Shown in pieces: positions 35,523-43,671 of a DNA stretch of 64,000 nt (its first letter is position 1; every line of letters begins with the position of its first letter). The stretch comes from Pseudolactococcus sp041800635 (GTDB taxonomy: Bacteria; Bacillota; Bacilli; Lactobacillales; Streptococcaceae): positions 310,001-374,000 of the forward strand of contig CP181259.1 of NCBI GenBank assembly GCA_047833645.1, given 5' to 3'. The translations under genes were made by a program, and so were the position numbers. The notes beneath the pieces were generated by a model. The model searched no databases and was not told the DNA's origin. It saw nothing but the letters and a program-made list of their open reading frames with translations.

Positions 35523-36338
35523 TTATGAGATCGGTTGACCGTGATTAAAGAGTTTATTATAGACTTCGATATTTGACACGCGATTAAAGTCTAAACTGCC
35601 ATTAAACCCATTCAAACGGCCTTTATCCGTGTACTGATGCAAGTCATAAGGAATTTTCGTATCAGGCGAGGCATCCCAGTAACCCGTGTTGCCACCGTAA
35701 TGGGCCAGCCAGATACTGCTATAAGGCGTCACATCTAGTTGGTTGGCTGTCACAAACCAATCCTGCGTATAGATGCCGATATTTTTAGCCCCAAGCTTGG
35801 TCAGCTCATCTCGGAAAGCTTCGATGCCTTGATTAAAATCATGCTTCATCGTCACTTCTTCAACATCTAACCACCAATAAGTGGGCTTGTATTTTTCGGC
35901 ACGCTCATAAAATTTCTTGGCTTCTTCCCGCATTTCCTTTTCCGACTTGCCATTGACATAGGCATAGACGGCAACCGGAACATTGCGCTTTTGAAACTCT
36001 TGGATGTGCGTATCCATGGCCTTGTCTTTGCCATTTTGATCCGCCGCATTATTTTTCTTCTTCATGCTAATGCCATGCTGCACACGGACAATGACCCCAT
36101 TGACCTGTTGCGACAGGGTATCATAGTCCATCTCTGACGGTAATTGCCAGCCAGAAATATCGATAATCGGCTTATTGAGATCGACCCCGTGATTAAGCGA
36201 TACCTTGGTCACCGAGCTGTCTTCAGCTTGATCATCTTTTGTAATATTTAACTTAATAAAGAGCATCGCGAGGGCAAGTGACAAAATGATGGCCACCAAA
36301 AAACCTGGTGGCTTCAAATGTTTTCGCATCATATTCAT
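35523..36338 (-). CDS. Membrane-anchored GH25 lysozyme
   Basis: A 271-residue peptidoglycan muramidase with an N-terminal uncleaved-looking anchor (about residues 12-28) and an extracellular GH25 domain. Active-site residues expected in the family are seen in PIIDISGWQLP (Asp), YWWLDVEEVTM (Asp/Glu, about residue 153) and SLDFNRV near the end. There are no cell-wall-binding repeats. TATAAT ends six bases before the first ATG; GGAAG then stands seven bases before a second ATG (Met3), so either start is possible. It follows hemW by 22 bases. It probably remodels the wall rather than attacks other cells. Confidence 0.88.
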   Translation of the reverse strand: MNMMRKHLKPPGFLVAIILSLALAMLFIKLNITKDDQAEDSSVTKVSLNHGVDLNKPIIDISGWQLPSEMDYDTLSQQVNGVIVRVQHGISMKKKNNAADQNGKDKAMDTHIQEFQKRNVPVAVYAYVNGKSEKEMREEAKKFYERAEKYKPTYWWLDVEEVTMKHDFNQGIEAFRDELTKLGAKNIGIYTQDWFVTANQLDVTPYSSIWLAHYGGNTGYWDASPDTKIPYDLHQYTDKGRLNGFNGSLDFNRVSNIEVYNKLFNHGQPIS

Positions 36339-36360
36339 TCTTCCATTATATCAAAAAAAC

Positions 36361-37497
36361 CTAGTCATCGTCTAGTAAAAACGTCTCAAAGACGTCATTA
36401 CCAAGCATCAGTCCCCGCCGCGTCATGTAAATCTGATCGCCCGATTTTTCCAAAAGTTGCTTGTCTCGCAAGGCTGCAACGGTTGGCCCATAGAGGGCTT
36501 CAAAGTCTTGGTTGAATTTATCTGAAAACTGTTGCGTATTGACCCCTGATTTCTTCCGTAGCCCCAAAAACAGTTCTTCTTCCATCTGCTCCTTAAGCGT
36601 GAGCTTTTCTTTAACGACTTGCTTGTCCGCATGTTCCAGGTAATGGTGAATCGGCACATGATTCTTGTAGCGCACGCCATCGACATAGCCGCTCGCCCCA
36701 GCGCCGAAGCCGTAGTACTCAGCATTATCCCAGTACATGAGATTATGCGCACTCTCATAGCCGGCCTTCCCGAAATTCGAGATCTCATAATGCTCGAAGC
36801 CCGCAGCCTGCAGGCTGTCGATGATGTAGTTATACATTTCAAAATCCGTGTCTTCACTCGGCAGATCCAGCCGACCGCGTCGCATTTTATTCATGAAAAT
36901 GGTGTGGTTTTCAAGAATCAGAGAATACAAGGCAACGTGTGGGAGATCGAGGCTCATGACATGGGCGACGTCTTGCTTGACATCCGCCATGGTTTGCCCA
37001 GGTAGGGCGTAAATCAGATCGATGGTGATATTATCAAAGCCTGCTGCTTTAAGTTTGGCGACATTGTCAAAGACATCTTGGGCGCTATGACTGCGACCGA
37101 TTTTTTTGAGCAGTTTATCATTAAAGGTCTGGACGCCCAGCGAAACGCGGTTGACATGATTTTTCTTGAGGACCGCAATTTTCTCATCTGACAAATCCCC
37201 AGGATTAGCTTCGACTGTGAATTCTTGGAGCGCTGCTAAGTCGAGACCTTGTGTCAAACCAGATAAGAGCTTGTCAAGCTGTTCAGCAGACAGCGCCGTT
37301 GGCGTCCCTCCCCCGATATAGAGCGTTTTGAGTGACGTGATCTTTTCAGCAGCAACCTCCGCTAAAAGCGCTGTAATATAGTCATCTACGGGTTGATTTT
37401 TGATATAGACCTTAGCGAAGTCACAGTAATAACAAATCTGCGTACAAAAGGGGATATGGACATAGGCTGAGGTTGGCTGGTGATGCACTTTTTTCAT
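36361..37497 (-). CDS. hemW: HemW-type radical SAM protein (HemN-like heme chaperone)
   Basis: The 378-residue protein has the radical-SAM cluster motif IPFCTQICYYCDF (CxxxCxxC, residues about 16-27), IGGGTPTALS, VEANPGDLS and the C-terminal HemN_C domain. HemW binds heme and is thought to deliver it to respiratory enzymes; it lacks coproporphyrinogen dehydrogenase activity in L. lactis-type homologues. The frame extends upstream to 37572, but the ATG at 37497 (MKKVHHQPT), preceded by GAAAG, gives the standard N-terminus. It leads directly to the lysozyme gene. Confidence 0.9.
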   Translation of the reverse strand: MKKVHHQPTSAYVHIPFCTQICYYCDFAKVYIKNQPVDDYITALLAEVAAEKITSLKTLYIGGGTPTALSAEQLDKLLSGLTQGLDLAALQEFTVEANPGDLSDEKIAVLKKNHVNRVSLGVQTFNDKLLKKIGRSHSAQDVFDNVAKLKAAGFDNITIDLIYALPGQTMADVKQDVAHVMSLDLPHVALYSLILENHTIFMNKMRRGRLDLPSEDTDFEMYNYIIDSLQAAGFEHYEISNFGKAGYESAHNLMYWDNAEYYGFGAGASGYVDGVRYKNHVPIHHYLEHADKQVVKEKLTLKEQMEEELFLGLRKKSGVNTQQFSDKFNQDFEALYGPTVAALRDKQLLEKSGDQIYMTRRGLMLGNDVFETFLLDDD

Positions 37498-37597
37498 TAA
37501 TTTTCTTTCATTTCTTCTTGATTTCGAACAAGTCTCTTGGTTCATTATGCGGTTTTTAAGAAAGCCTGTCAAGTTTGAAATCTTCGACGGTAATAAA

Positions 37598-37627
37598 AAA
37601 TCATATCGGAGATTTCCGACACGATTT
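37598..37627 (-). terminator. Intrinsic terminator for the surface protein gene
   Basis: Thirteen-base arms AAATCGTGTCGGA / TCCGATATGATTT (two G-U pairs), four-base loop, then a T run leftward, 54 bases past the stop. Confidence 0.75.
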
Positions 37628-37680
37628 AAATAGAGCCATTGTCTTCTTCTGACTGAACAGCTAGAAATTAGTGATTAGGT

Positions 37681-40269
37681 TTAGTCAACTGAGAGATAAA
37701 GGGATGGTCGAACAGCCATGCTAGAACCATAGACATCATAGGAACTAGTGCTTTGACCAAAAGTACCATTATAAATATAACCTGCATTATTATGGTAATA
37801 ACCAGGTGACCTAAACCAAAAGCCATTATACTTTGCACCTGACAAGAATAACAAGATAGTATTTTTTGCTGTAGTTGGAACTCCCATAGCTCCATGAATA
37901 TCACCATAACTCAAGGCAAATGCCTGCTTAATACTACCAGCCTTTGTTTCAAAACGATTATCTTGGAAAAATATGTAATGGCCATTTTCATTTAACGCCC
38001 AACCCCAATTATTATATTTTAGTGCTGAACCTATTGTTCCTTCAAATCCTGGACCTAAAAAAGTACTTAGATCTGGATTATTTAAGTCAACACCTTGGAC
38101 TGCAGCTGTGTCTGCAAGTGTAGCATAATAGTCGTCAATCACTTGTTTAAGTCCACCGACTATTGCACTTGCATCATAACCATTCCCTCCATCACCACTC
38201 GGTAAATCAAGATTAAAATAGGAGTACCCAATAGGAAATTAAGTGCCTTTATTAAAAGTTGTAGTAAAGACATCATTTTCGGTATCATCAGTTATACCAG
38301 CTCCTTCTTTATTAGTCAGAGCATTAAATTTAATGACTAAACGTTTTGTCCCCTCATCCCTTGTATTGATTACACGCCAGATGGCATCATTCCAGATAAA
38401 TTCTTGGTCAGTTGGATTAGCAGTATCAGCGCGTTCTGTCGCTTTTAGTTTTTGATAGTAAACTGCATAAAGTGTCTTTCCTGTAGTGACATTTTGTATC
38501 TCATGTTCAGCTTTAACAGCATAACCAAGATAGCCTTGGTCTGGGACATTCAATTTGTTTTGAATGGCATCATATCCGTCTGGGACGTAAAGACTTATTG
38601 CTTTACTTGCTGATGGTGCTTCTGCCCAGCCCAAGAAATAATAATTTTCTTTTGGTGCGTCTGGAATGGTCAAGGTTTCGCCTGATTTCATCACTTTTTG
38701 AGGGAGGATATCATCACCAGTCCCATCAAAGCTCTTAAATTTCACAGTGACGACTTGCTCATATTTCGGCCAGTAACTGTTTGATTGATAAACAGGTGCA
38801 TCAATATCTAACGGGTCACCGCCGAGTGGTGCATCTGCATCCCAAGTTCCGACTTTTGAATACCAGCCTACAAATCGATAGCCTGCTTTTTCAGGAGCTG
38901 TTGGGACATCAAAATGACGTAAAATACCACCATTGTAAACTTGGAGTCTAGCCATTGGATTCCAAACTTTTTTTTCATCATCATAGAATTCGATATAGTG
39001 GTCTGGTACAATCACATGAAAATCTTCATCCCACTTCGCATGAAGGGTCATATCTTTTGTAACTAGCGTGTCAAAAGAAAAGTCTTGATTATCTTCTGTC
39101 AACCAGCCTGCAAAGGTAAAGGTTACGTAACTATCAATTCCATACTCTTCATCTTTGATTGGGTCAGTCGGCTTCACAACTTTTGCACCGTGGTCAACTT
39201 CTTGCGTCGTTGCTGTGGTATCTTGGAATTTGCCACCTTTTAAATCAAAAGTGACTTGATGTGCTTTAGGCGTTGTTTTGCCATAGAAGACTTTGTCACC
39301 TGTCGCCTCTTTGGCAAGACTGGTGATGACATCACCGGTACATTCTTTGTTAGCATACCAACCTGAGAAGGTATCGTTTATAAAGGTTGGGGTTGGTAGA
39401 TAAGTCGTTTTGACTCCAGCGATGTAACCATCTGGGTCTAAGCCTGTGACTTCTTCACCATTGATAAAATAAGTAATGGTGAAGTTGTTGGATAAACCTG
39501 GTTCGCCAGGTTCACCTTTGTCACCGGATTCGCCTTTGTCGCCGGATTCGCCCTTGTCGCCAGACTCGCCTTTGTCGCCAGACTCGCCCTTGTCGCCAGA
39601 ATTATCTGGTTTGCCTTCGAAATCACCTTCACCTGCTAGGTGGAAAACGTGTGTCTCACCAGCTGACTCGACCGCATGGTTGCGTACTTCGTCACGATGA
39701 TGGTAAGAATCTTCTGCCGCATTAGCTGTGGCTGCGCCACCTAATCCGACTAGTAAAAGCAAGATGGCAAGGAGATGTTTCACGCCTTGGAAACGTTTAA
39801 GGCCGATGAAGATGAGACCTGCTACCAAGAGAAGGCCAAGTGTGATGAGGAGTGGCGTTGTTGCCTCACCTGTTGTCGGTAAGCTAGTGGTTGTTTTAGC
39901 TGTTCCCGTTGTTGGCAAGGGATTGGTGACTACCGTCCCATCCGCTTTCCGACTCACTTGATACGTTTTAGACTCCCCAGCTTTTAAGGTACCAACATTA
40001 AAGGTGGCCTTTTTCATGTCCTTATCCTGGAAAATCGTAGGTAGATCAGCTTCGAAGGTCACATTGATACCTGTTTTCGAACTGATATTTTTAATGGTCA
40101 GGTCAGCGATTTCAGCACCTGACTTACTGTCTTTGTTTTCGACGACTGTCAGTTGGAAATGATCCGAACCCCCAGTGTCTGCGGCGTGCGCTAGACTTGG
40201 AAAACTCAGGATAAACAGCGTCCCGAGCGCCAAGAGCAAGGCACTTAGTTTCTTAAGTGTTGTGGTCAT
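37681..40269 (-). pseudogene. Secreted repeat protein with internal LPXTG signal, interrupted by one stop codon
   Basis: Read as one frame of 863 codons, this has: signal peptide 1-29 (ends AHA); a beta-rich domain 35-110; LPTTG at 118-122 and again at 130-134, then a hydrophobic helix and KRF tail to about 160, a complete sortase signal in mid-protein; a second signal peptide 163-184 (starts VKHLLA, GTG codon; ends TANA); a collagen-like GESGDK repeat 224-258; four InlB_B/Flg_new-type repeats about 260-605 with GW motifs; and a DUF6273-like C-terminus (WNDAIWRVINTRD; FRSPGYYHNN; VRPSLYLS). A TAA at 38239-38241 cuts after FNKGT; the same frame resumes FPIGYSYF and runs to 37681. AGGAGG precedes the ATG. 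Both halves of the fusion may once have been separate genes. Confidence 0.75.
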
Positions 40270-40311
40270 AATAGTTTTCCTCCTATAAATTATCTTTCGA
40301 TGTAAACAAAA

Positions 40312-40333
40312 ACCGATCCTATCAGGATAGACT
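40312..40333 (-). repeat. Left arm of a long hairpin split by the IS
   Basis: Without the IS and one copy of its TAAA duplication, this 22-base arm pairs with 41541-41563 around a three- or four-base loop. Read leftward, the rejoined stem ends in GGTTTTTG, so it was a terminator or attenuator in the leader of the surface protein gene. Confidence 0.6.
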
Positions 40334-40396
40334 AAAGGGCACCTCTAAAAACGTATGAAAAGAGGTATAATAGATTAAAAATAAGCTAACGAGGTA

Positions 40397-41401
40397 TTGA
40401 AGATGAATTTATTTGGAGATAGCGACTATCTTGAAAAATTAAGTTTAAAAGGAGACCCTCTTGAGCGGCTAGAAAAAGTGGTTGATTTCGAGTGTTTTCG
40501 CCCAACTCTTAACCGGATTTTTAAGTATGATTTAAAAAACAAATCTCATGGTGGTAGACCGCCCTATGACCTTGTTTTAATGTTGAAAATTCTAATTTTA
40601 CAACGCTTATACAATCTATCTGATGATGCAATGGAATATCAAATGATTGACCGGATTTCGTTTAGAAGATTCCTTAAGATTGATGACAAGGTACCAGACG
40701 CAAAGACTATCTGGAACTTTAGAAATCAGCTATCAAAATCTGATAGAGGAAACTGGCTTTTTTCTGCCTTTCAAGAAAAGCTTGAATCACAAGGGATGAT
40801 CGCTCATAAAGGACAGATTGTTGATGCAACATTCATAGAGGCGCCTAAACAACGTAATCCAAAAGACGAAAATGAATTGATTAAAGCAAATAGGGTACCA
40901 GTGAATTGGACGAAGAACAAAAGAGCACAGAAGGATACAGCTGCTCGCTGGACAATTAAAGGTAATGAGAGACACTATGGCTACAAAAATCATATTGCTA
41001 TAGATACCAAATCAAAATTCGTAAAGAATTATCAAACAACGCCTGCAAATGTGCATGATTCTCAAGTAATAGGCGTTCTTGTTGATCCCGATGAGATCAC
41101 CTTAGCAGACTCAGCTTATCAAAATCAAGCAACACCTAAAGGTGCTGAACTTTTTACCTGTCTTAAAAACACACGTTGTAAATCTCTTAAGGCAGACGAT
41201 AAAATGTTTAATAAAATCATTTCGAAAATACGTGTCCGTATTGAACATGTATTTGGCTTTGTTGAAAATTCAATGCATGGTTCTAGTTTACGTTCTATTG
41301 GATTCGATCGAGCTGTTTTAAATACTGACCTTACAAATCTGACTTATAACTTATTGAGGTACGAACAAGTTAAACGTTTAAATCTCAAAACATGGAGGTA
41401 A
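40397..41401 (+). CDS. IS transposase, DDE type (IS5-family-like)
   Basis: A 334-residue transposase: N-terminal DUF772-type segment (GGRPPYDLVLMLKILILQRLYNL, about residues 55-77), then a DDE catalytic core with IVDATFIEAP (first Asp, about 142), ADSAYQN (second, about 236) and the glutamate in RVRIEHVFGF (about 283). YKNHIAIDTKS and TPANVHDSQV are typical of IS5 relatives. GAGG lies about ten bases before the ATG; TATAAT within the left end is the probable -10. No frameshift is needed. It stands on the plus strand, opposite to the surface protein gene it disconnects. Confidence 0.9.
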   Translation: MKMNLFGDSDYLEKLSLKGDPLERLEKVVDFECFRPTLNRIFKYDLKNKSHGGRPPYDLVLMLKILILQRLYNLSDDAMEYQMIDRISFRRFLKIDDKVPDAKTIWNFRNQLSKSDRGNWLFSAFQEKLESQGMIAHKGQIVDATFIEAPKQRNPKDENELIKANRVPVNWTKNKRAQKDTAARWTIKGNERHYGYKNHIAIDTKSKFVKNYQTTPANVHDSQVIGVLVDPDEITLADSAYQNQATPKGAELFTCLKNTRCKSLKADDKMFNKIISKIRVRIEHVFGFVENSMHGSSLRSIGFDRAVLNTDLTNLTYNLLRYEQVKRLNLKTWR

Positions 41402-41449
41402 TCTGTCTAAAATAAGAATAAACAGTCAAGTGGCGTCTGTAACATAAAG

Positions 41450-41488
41450 AAAAACACAGTAGACTATGCTTAGTTTTCTGTGTTTTTT
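41450..41488 (+). terminator. Terminator inside the IS, after the transposase
   Basis: AAAAACACAGtagACTA / TAGTtttCTGTGTTTTT hairpin followed by a T run, 49 bases beyond the transposase stop. Confidence 0.65.
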
Positions 41489-41540
41489 TCTAATTTCATT
41501 TAGAGGTGAATTAATTGGTAGTTATTAGAGGTGCCCTAAA

Positions 41541-41563
41541 AGTCTACCCCAGATAGGGTCGGT
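41541..41563 (-). repeat. Right arm of the hairpin split by the IS
   Basis: AGTCTA then GATAGGgTCGGT; partner of 40312-40333. The IS sits exactly at the former loop. Confidence 0.6.
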
Positions 41564-41577
41564 GATTAACTATCATC

Positions 41578-41637
41578 TAAAAAAGCGTACGCTAAATCAA
41601 GGCAGAATCCTGCCTCTGTCTTTCTAAGACATACGCT
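41578..41637 (-). ncRNA. Candidate structured leader RNA with three-way junction and U-tail
   Basis: Read leftward from 41637: AGCGTATG pairs with CGTACGCT (41584-41591, one G-U), enclosing two hairpins, TGTCTT/AAGACA (41617-41631) and AGGCAG/CTGCCT (41600-41615), and the structure ends in six U residues. It lies about 100 bases after a likely promoter and before the surface protein gene. It may be a small RNA, or a sensor/attenuator for that gene. I recognise no known riboswitch class. The IS now lies downstream of it. Confidence 0.45.
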
Positions 41638-41746
41638 GGTCTGCCTTTCTTGTCAAGTATTTACTATGGAAATATTGATAGATATTTCTACCTGACTTGA
41701 CTTATTTTTATCACTTGATGTGAATTAAATATCATTACCTACCCTT

Positions 41747-41775
41747 ATTTTACCATAATACCCTTATCTTTCCAA
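41747..41775 (-). promoter_or_regulatory. Probable original promoter of the surface protein gene or leader RNA
   Basis: -35 TTGGAA at 41770-41775, 17 bases, -10 TAAAAT at 41747-41752 with an extended TGG. Transcription would start near 41740, giving a leader of about 270 bases before the IS arrived. Between the IS right end and ribF (41537-41881) no gene is seen. Confidence 0.55.
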
Positions 41776-41821
41776 ATTTTTTGATAATATTTTTCTCATC
41801 ATATCTAAAAAAGTACAAAAA

Positions 41822-41841
41822 AAACCTTTATTTAAAGGTTT
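41822..41841 (-). terminator. Intrinsic terminator for ribF
   Basis: AAACCTTTA / TAAAGGTTT around a two-base loop, followed leftward by an eight-T run, 40 bases beyond the ribF stop. Confidence 0.75.
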
Positions 41842-41881
41842 AATGGGTTGGGATAGGTGTTACTTTTAAATGATTGAAAAT

Positions 41882-42778
41882 TTAATATTCTCGTGAGTTT
41901 TTTTCATCACTAGTCATTTGGGTAATCAAGGCTTCGACGCCGTCAAACTTGATCATGCTACGGATCAGTTTGAGGAAATAAACGGTCGCCGTTTCGCCAT
42001 AGATTTCATCGTGAAAATCAAAAATATTGACTTCCAGTGTTTTATTTTTACCGCCAAAGGTGTCGTTATAGCCGATTGAGGCCATGCCGCGGTAACGCGT
42101 GCCCAAAACCTCAATATCAACGACATAAACGCCAATGGCTGGCAGATATTGATAATTTTTGGACTCGATATTGGCTGTTGGATAGCCGATGGTCCGACCT
42201 CTGGCTTCGCCGTGGACGACGAGGCCTGACACTTGATAGTCATAGCCTAGAAGGCGATTGGCGAGGGTCACGTCGCCGTCGTGGATGGCTTGGCGGACTC
42301 GGGTCGATGAGATTTTTTCACCGTCATCTGAGACTTGGGCGATTTGGTAGGACTCGTAGTCTGACAGCTGGGCGAGGTCGCCATGATCTGACCCAAACTG
42401 GTAGTCAAAGCCGACAACAATCGCTGCCACGTTTAATTTTTTGATATATTTTTGAATAAAATCATGGCTGGTTAATTTGGCAAAATGGCTGGTAAAATCA
42501 GTCAAGTAGAGGAAATCAACGCCGTTTTCTTCAAAAAGCGCCAAGCGTTGATCCGGAGAGGTCAGATGCTTGAGCAAATCGTCGTTAAACTTTTTAAAAA
42601 CGAGGATGGGACTTTCTGGAAATGTCAGCACTGAAATGCTGGCTTTTTTTTCAGCCGCTAACTCGCGCGCCTTGTCAAACAAGGCCTGATGCCCCCGATG
42701 CAAGCCGTCAAAATACCCCAACACGAGGATGGTTGGCGCTGTATCAAGAGTTTGTTCACTAAATTGATTGACTTTCAT
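41882..42778 (-). CDS. ribF: Bifunctional riboflavin kinase/FAD synthetase
   Basis: RibF makes FMN and FAD from riboflavin. The N-terminal adenylyltransferase domain has LGYFDGLHRGHQALFDKA (HxGH motif) and ISSTRVRQAI near residue 155; the C-terminal flavokinase domain has GRTIGYPTANI and ends with the RSMIKFDGVEALITQ helix. The 298-residue length is normal. It overlaps truB by four bases, as in many Firmicutes. ApbE in this window uses its product FAD. Confidence 0.95.
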   Translation of the reverse strand: MKVNQFSEQTLDTAPTILVLGYFDGLHRGHQALFDKARELAAEKKASISVLTFPESPILVFKKFNDDLLKHLTSPDQRLALFEENGVDFLYLTDFTSHFAKLTSHDFIQKYIKKLNVAAIVVGFDYQFGSDHGDLAQLSDYESYQIAQVSDDGEKISSTRVRQAIHDGDVTLANRLLGYDYQVSGLVVHGEARGRTIGYPTANIESKNYQYLPAIGVYVVDIEVLGTRYRGMASIGYNDTFGGKNKTLEVNIFDFHDEIYGETATVYFLKLIRSMIKFDGVEALITQMTSDEKNSREY

Positions 42779-43671
42779 TTGATCACTTTCTTAGGTTTAT
42801 AAAGTTGACCGTCTCGTTGTTGTAAAATCGCAATGAGCTGCCCATTTTGCATGCCTGCAACCGTTTGATCTTGCGCTATAATCGTGACGAAGCGGCCAAA
42901 ACCGATTTCCGACACTTGCTCAGGTGTCAGCTCGACTTTTTCCAAGTCAGAGACACCATATTCGATGGGCAGGAAGGCCTCGTCTAAACGATCCTCGGCT
43001 TTGAGTTGTTCAATTTCTGATAACTTAAAGGCCTTGTCGATGGTCAAGCCTGCTGATGCCGTCCGCTGCAGGTAAGACATATGACTGGCATAGCCAAGTT
43101 TAGCCCCCAAATCAACAGCCAGTGTTCTGACATAGGTGCCCTTGCTGCAAACAACACGGAAATCGAAGTTAACAAGACCATTTGCCGCATCAAAAATCGG
43201 CTCAGACGTTCTCGCAAACTCGGAAATCGTGATCTTGCGTTCCGGTCGCTCGACCGTTTCACCAGCGCGCGCATACTTATAGAGCTTGCGGCCGTTGACT
43301 TTGACCGCCGAGTACATGGGCGGAATCTGCGTGATTTCGCCGACAAAGTCGGCCATGGCCGCATCAATCTCTGGGGTCGTTGGCACGTTGACAACGGGAG
43401 TAGAGGCGACCACTGCACCACTTGCGTCCTCTGTTTCAGTCGAAAAGCCCAGGGTTACTTGCCCCTCATAGACCTTACCGGCTTCCGTCATGTACTCAAT
43501 CACGCGCGTCGCCTTGCCCACCGCAATCGGCAAAACGCCAGTCACGTCCGGATCCAAAGTCCCGCCATGACCGATTTTTTTGGTCTGCAAAATCTTGCGC
43601 AGCTTGAAAACGACGTCGTGACTGGTCATGCCGGCTTCTTTATAGATATTTAAAATTCCGTTTACTGTCAT
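42775..43671 (-). CDS. truB: tRNA pseudouridine-55 synthase
   Basis: TruB makes pseudouridine 55 in the T-loop of tRNA. Motif I KIGHGGTLDPDVTGVLPIAVGKATR holds the catalytic aspartate (about residue 40), motif II RKLYKYAR and motif III CSKGTYVRTLAVDLG follow; the 298-residue protein ends in a PUA-like domain. It overlaps the DUF2130 gene upstream and ribF downstream by four bases each. Confidence 0.95.
   Translation of the reverse strand: MTVNGILNIYKEAGMTSHDVVFKLRKILQTKKIGHGGTLDPDVTGVLPIAVGKATRVIEYMTEAGKVYEGQVTLGFSTETEDASGAVVASTPVVNVPTTPEIDAAMADFVGEITQIPPMYSAVKVNGRKLYKYARAGETVERPERKITISEFARTSEPIFDAANGLVNFDFRVVCSKGTYVRTLAVDLGAKLGYASHMSYLQRTASAGLTIDKAFKLSEIEQLKAEDRLDEAFLPIEYGVSDLEKVELTPEQVSEIGFGRFVTIIAQDQTVAGMQNGQLIAILQQRDGQLYKPKKVIK

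Larger units (their letters stand above)
40337..41536 (+). mobile_element. Intact IS5-family-like insertion sequence, 1200 bp
   Basis: Terminal inverted repeats GGGCACCTCTAA (40337-40348) and its complement (41525-41536) bound a single transposase gene. A four-base target duplication TAAA flanks it (40333-40336 and 41537-41540). A terminator follows the transposase gene inside the element. Intact frame and matching ends suggest recent arrival. The IS family is judged from the transposase and size. Confidence 0.88.

Noticed and set aside
37681..38142. Separate 153-residue gene after the surface protein
   Set aside because: Its frame is the direct continuation of the surface protein beyond a single TAA, and its apparent start is an internal valine codon without a ribosome site.
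39524..39600. Regularly spaced repeats suggesting a CRISPR array
   Set aside because: The 18-base units are adjacent, have no unique spacers and encode the GESGDK peptide repeat.
39476..39700. Plus-strand frame of repeated proline/serine units (PLSPDS type)
   Set aside because: It is the antisense shadow of the collagen-like GESGDK repeat of the surface protein.
42037..42444. 135-codon plus-strand frame rich in arginine and glycine
   Set aside because: Antisense shadow of ribF, whose motifs are unmistakable on the minus strand.
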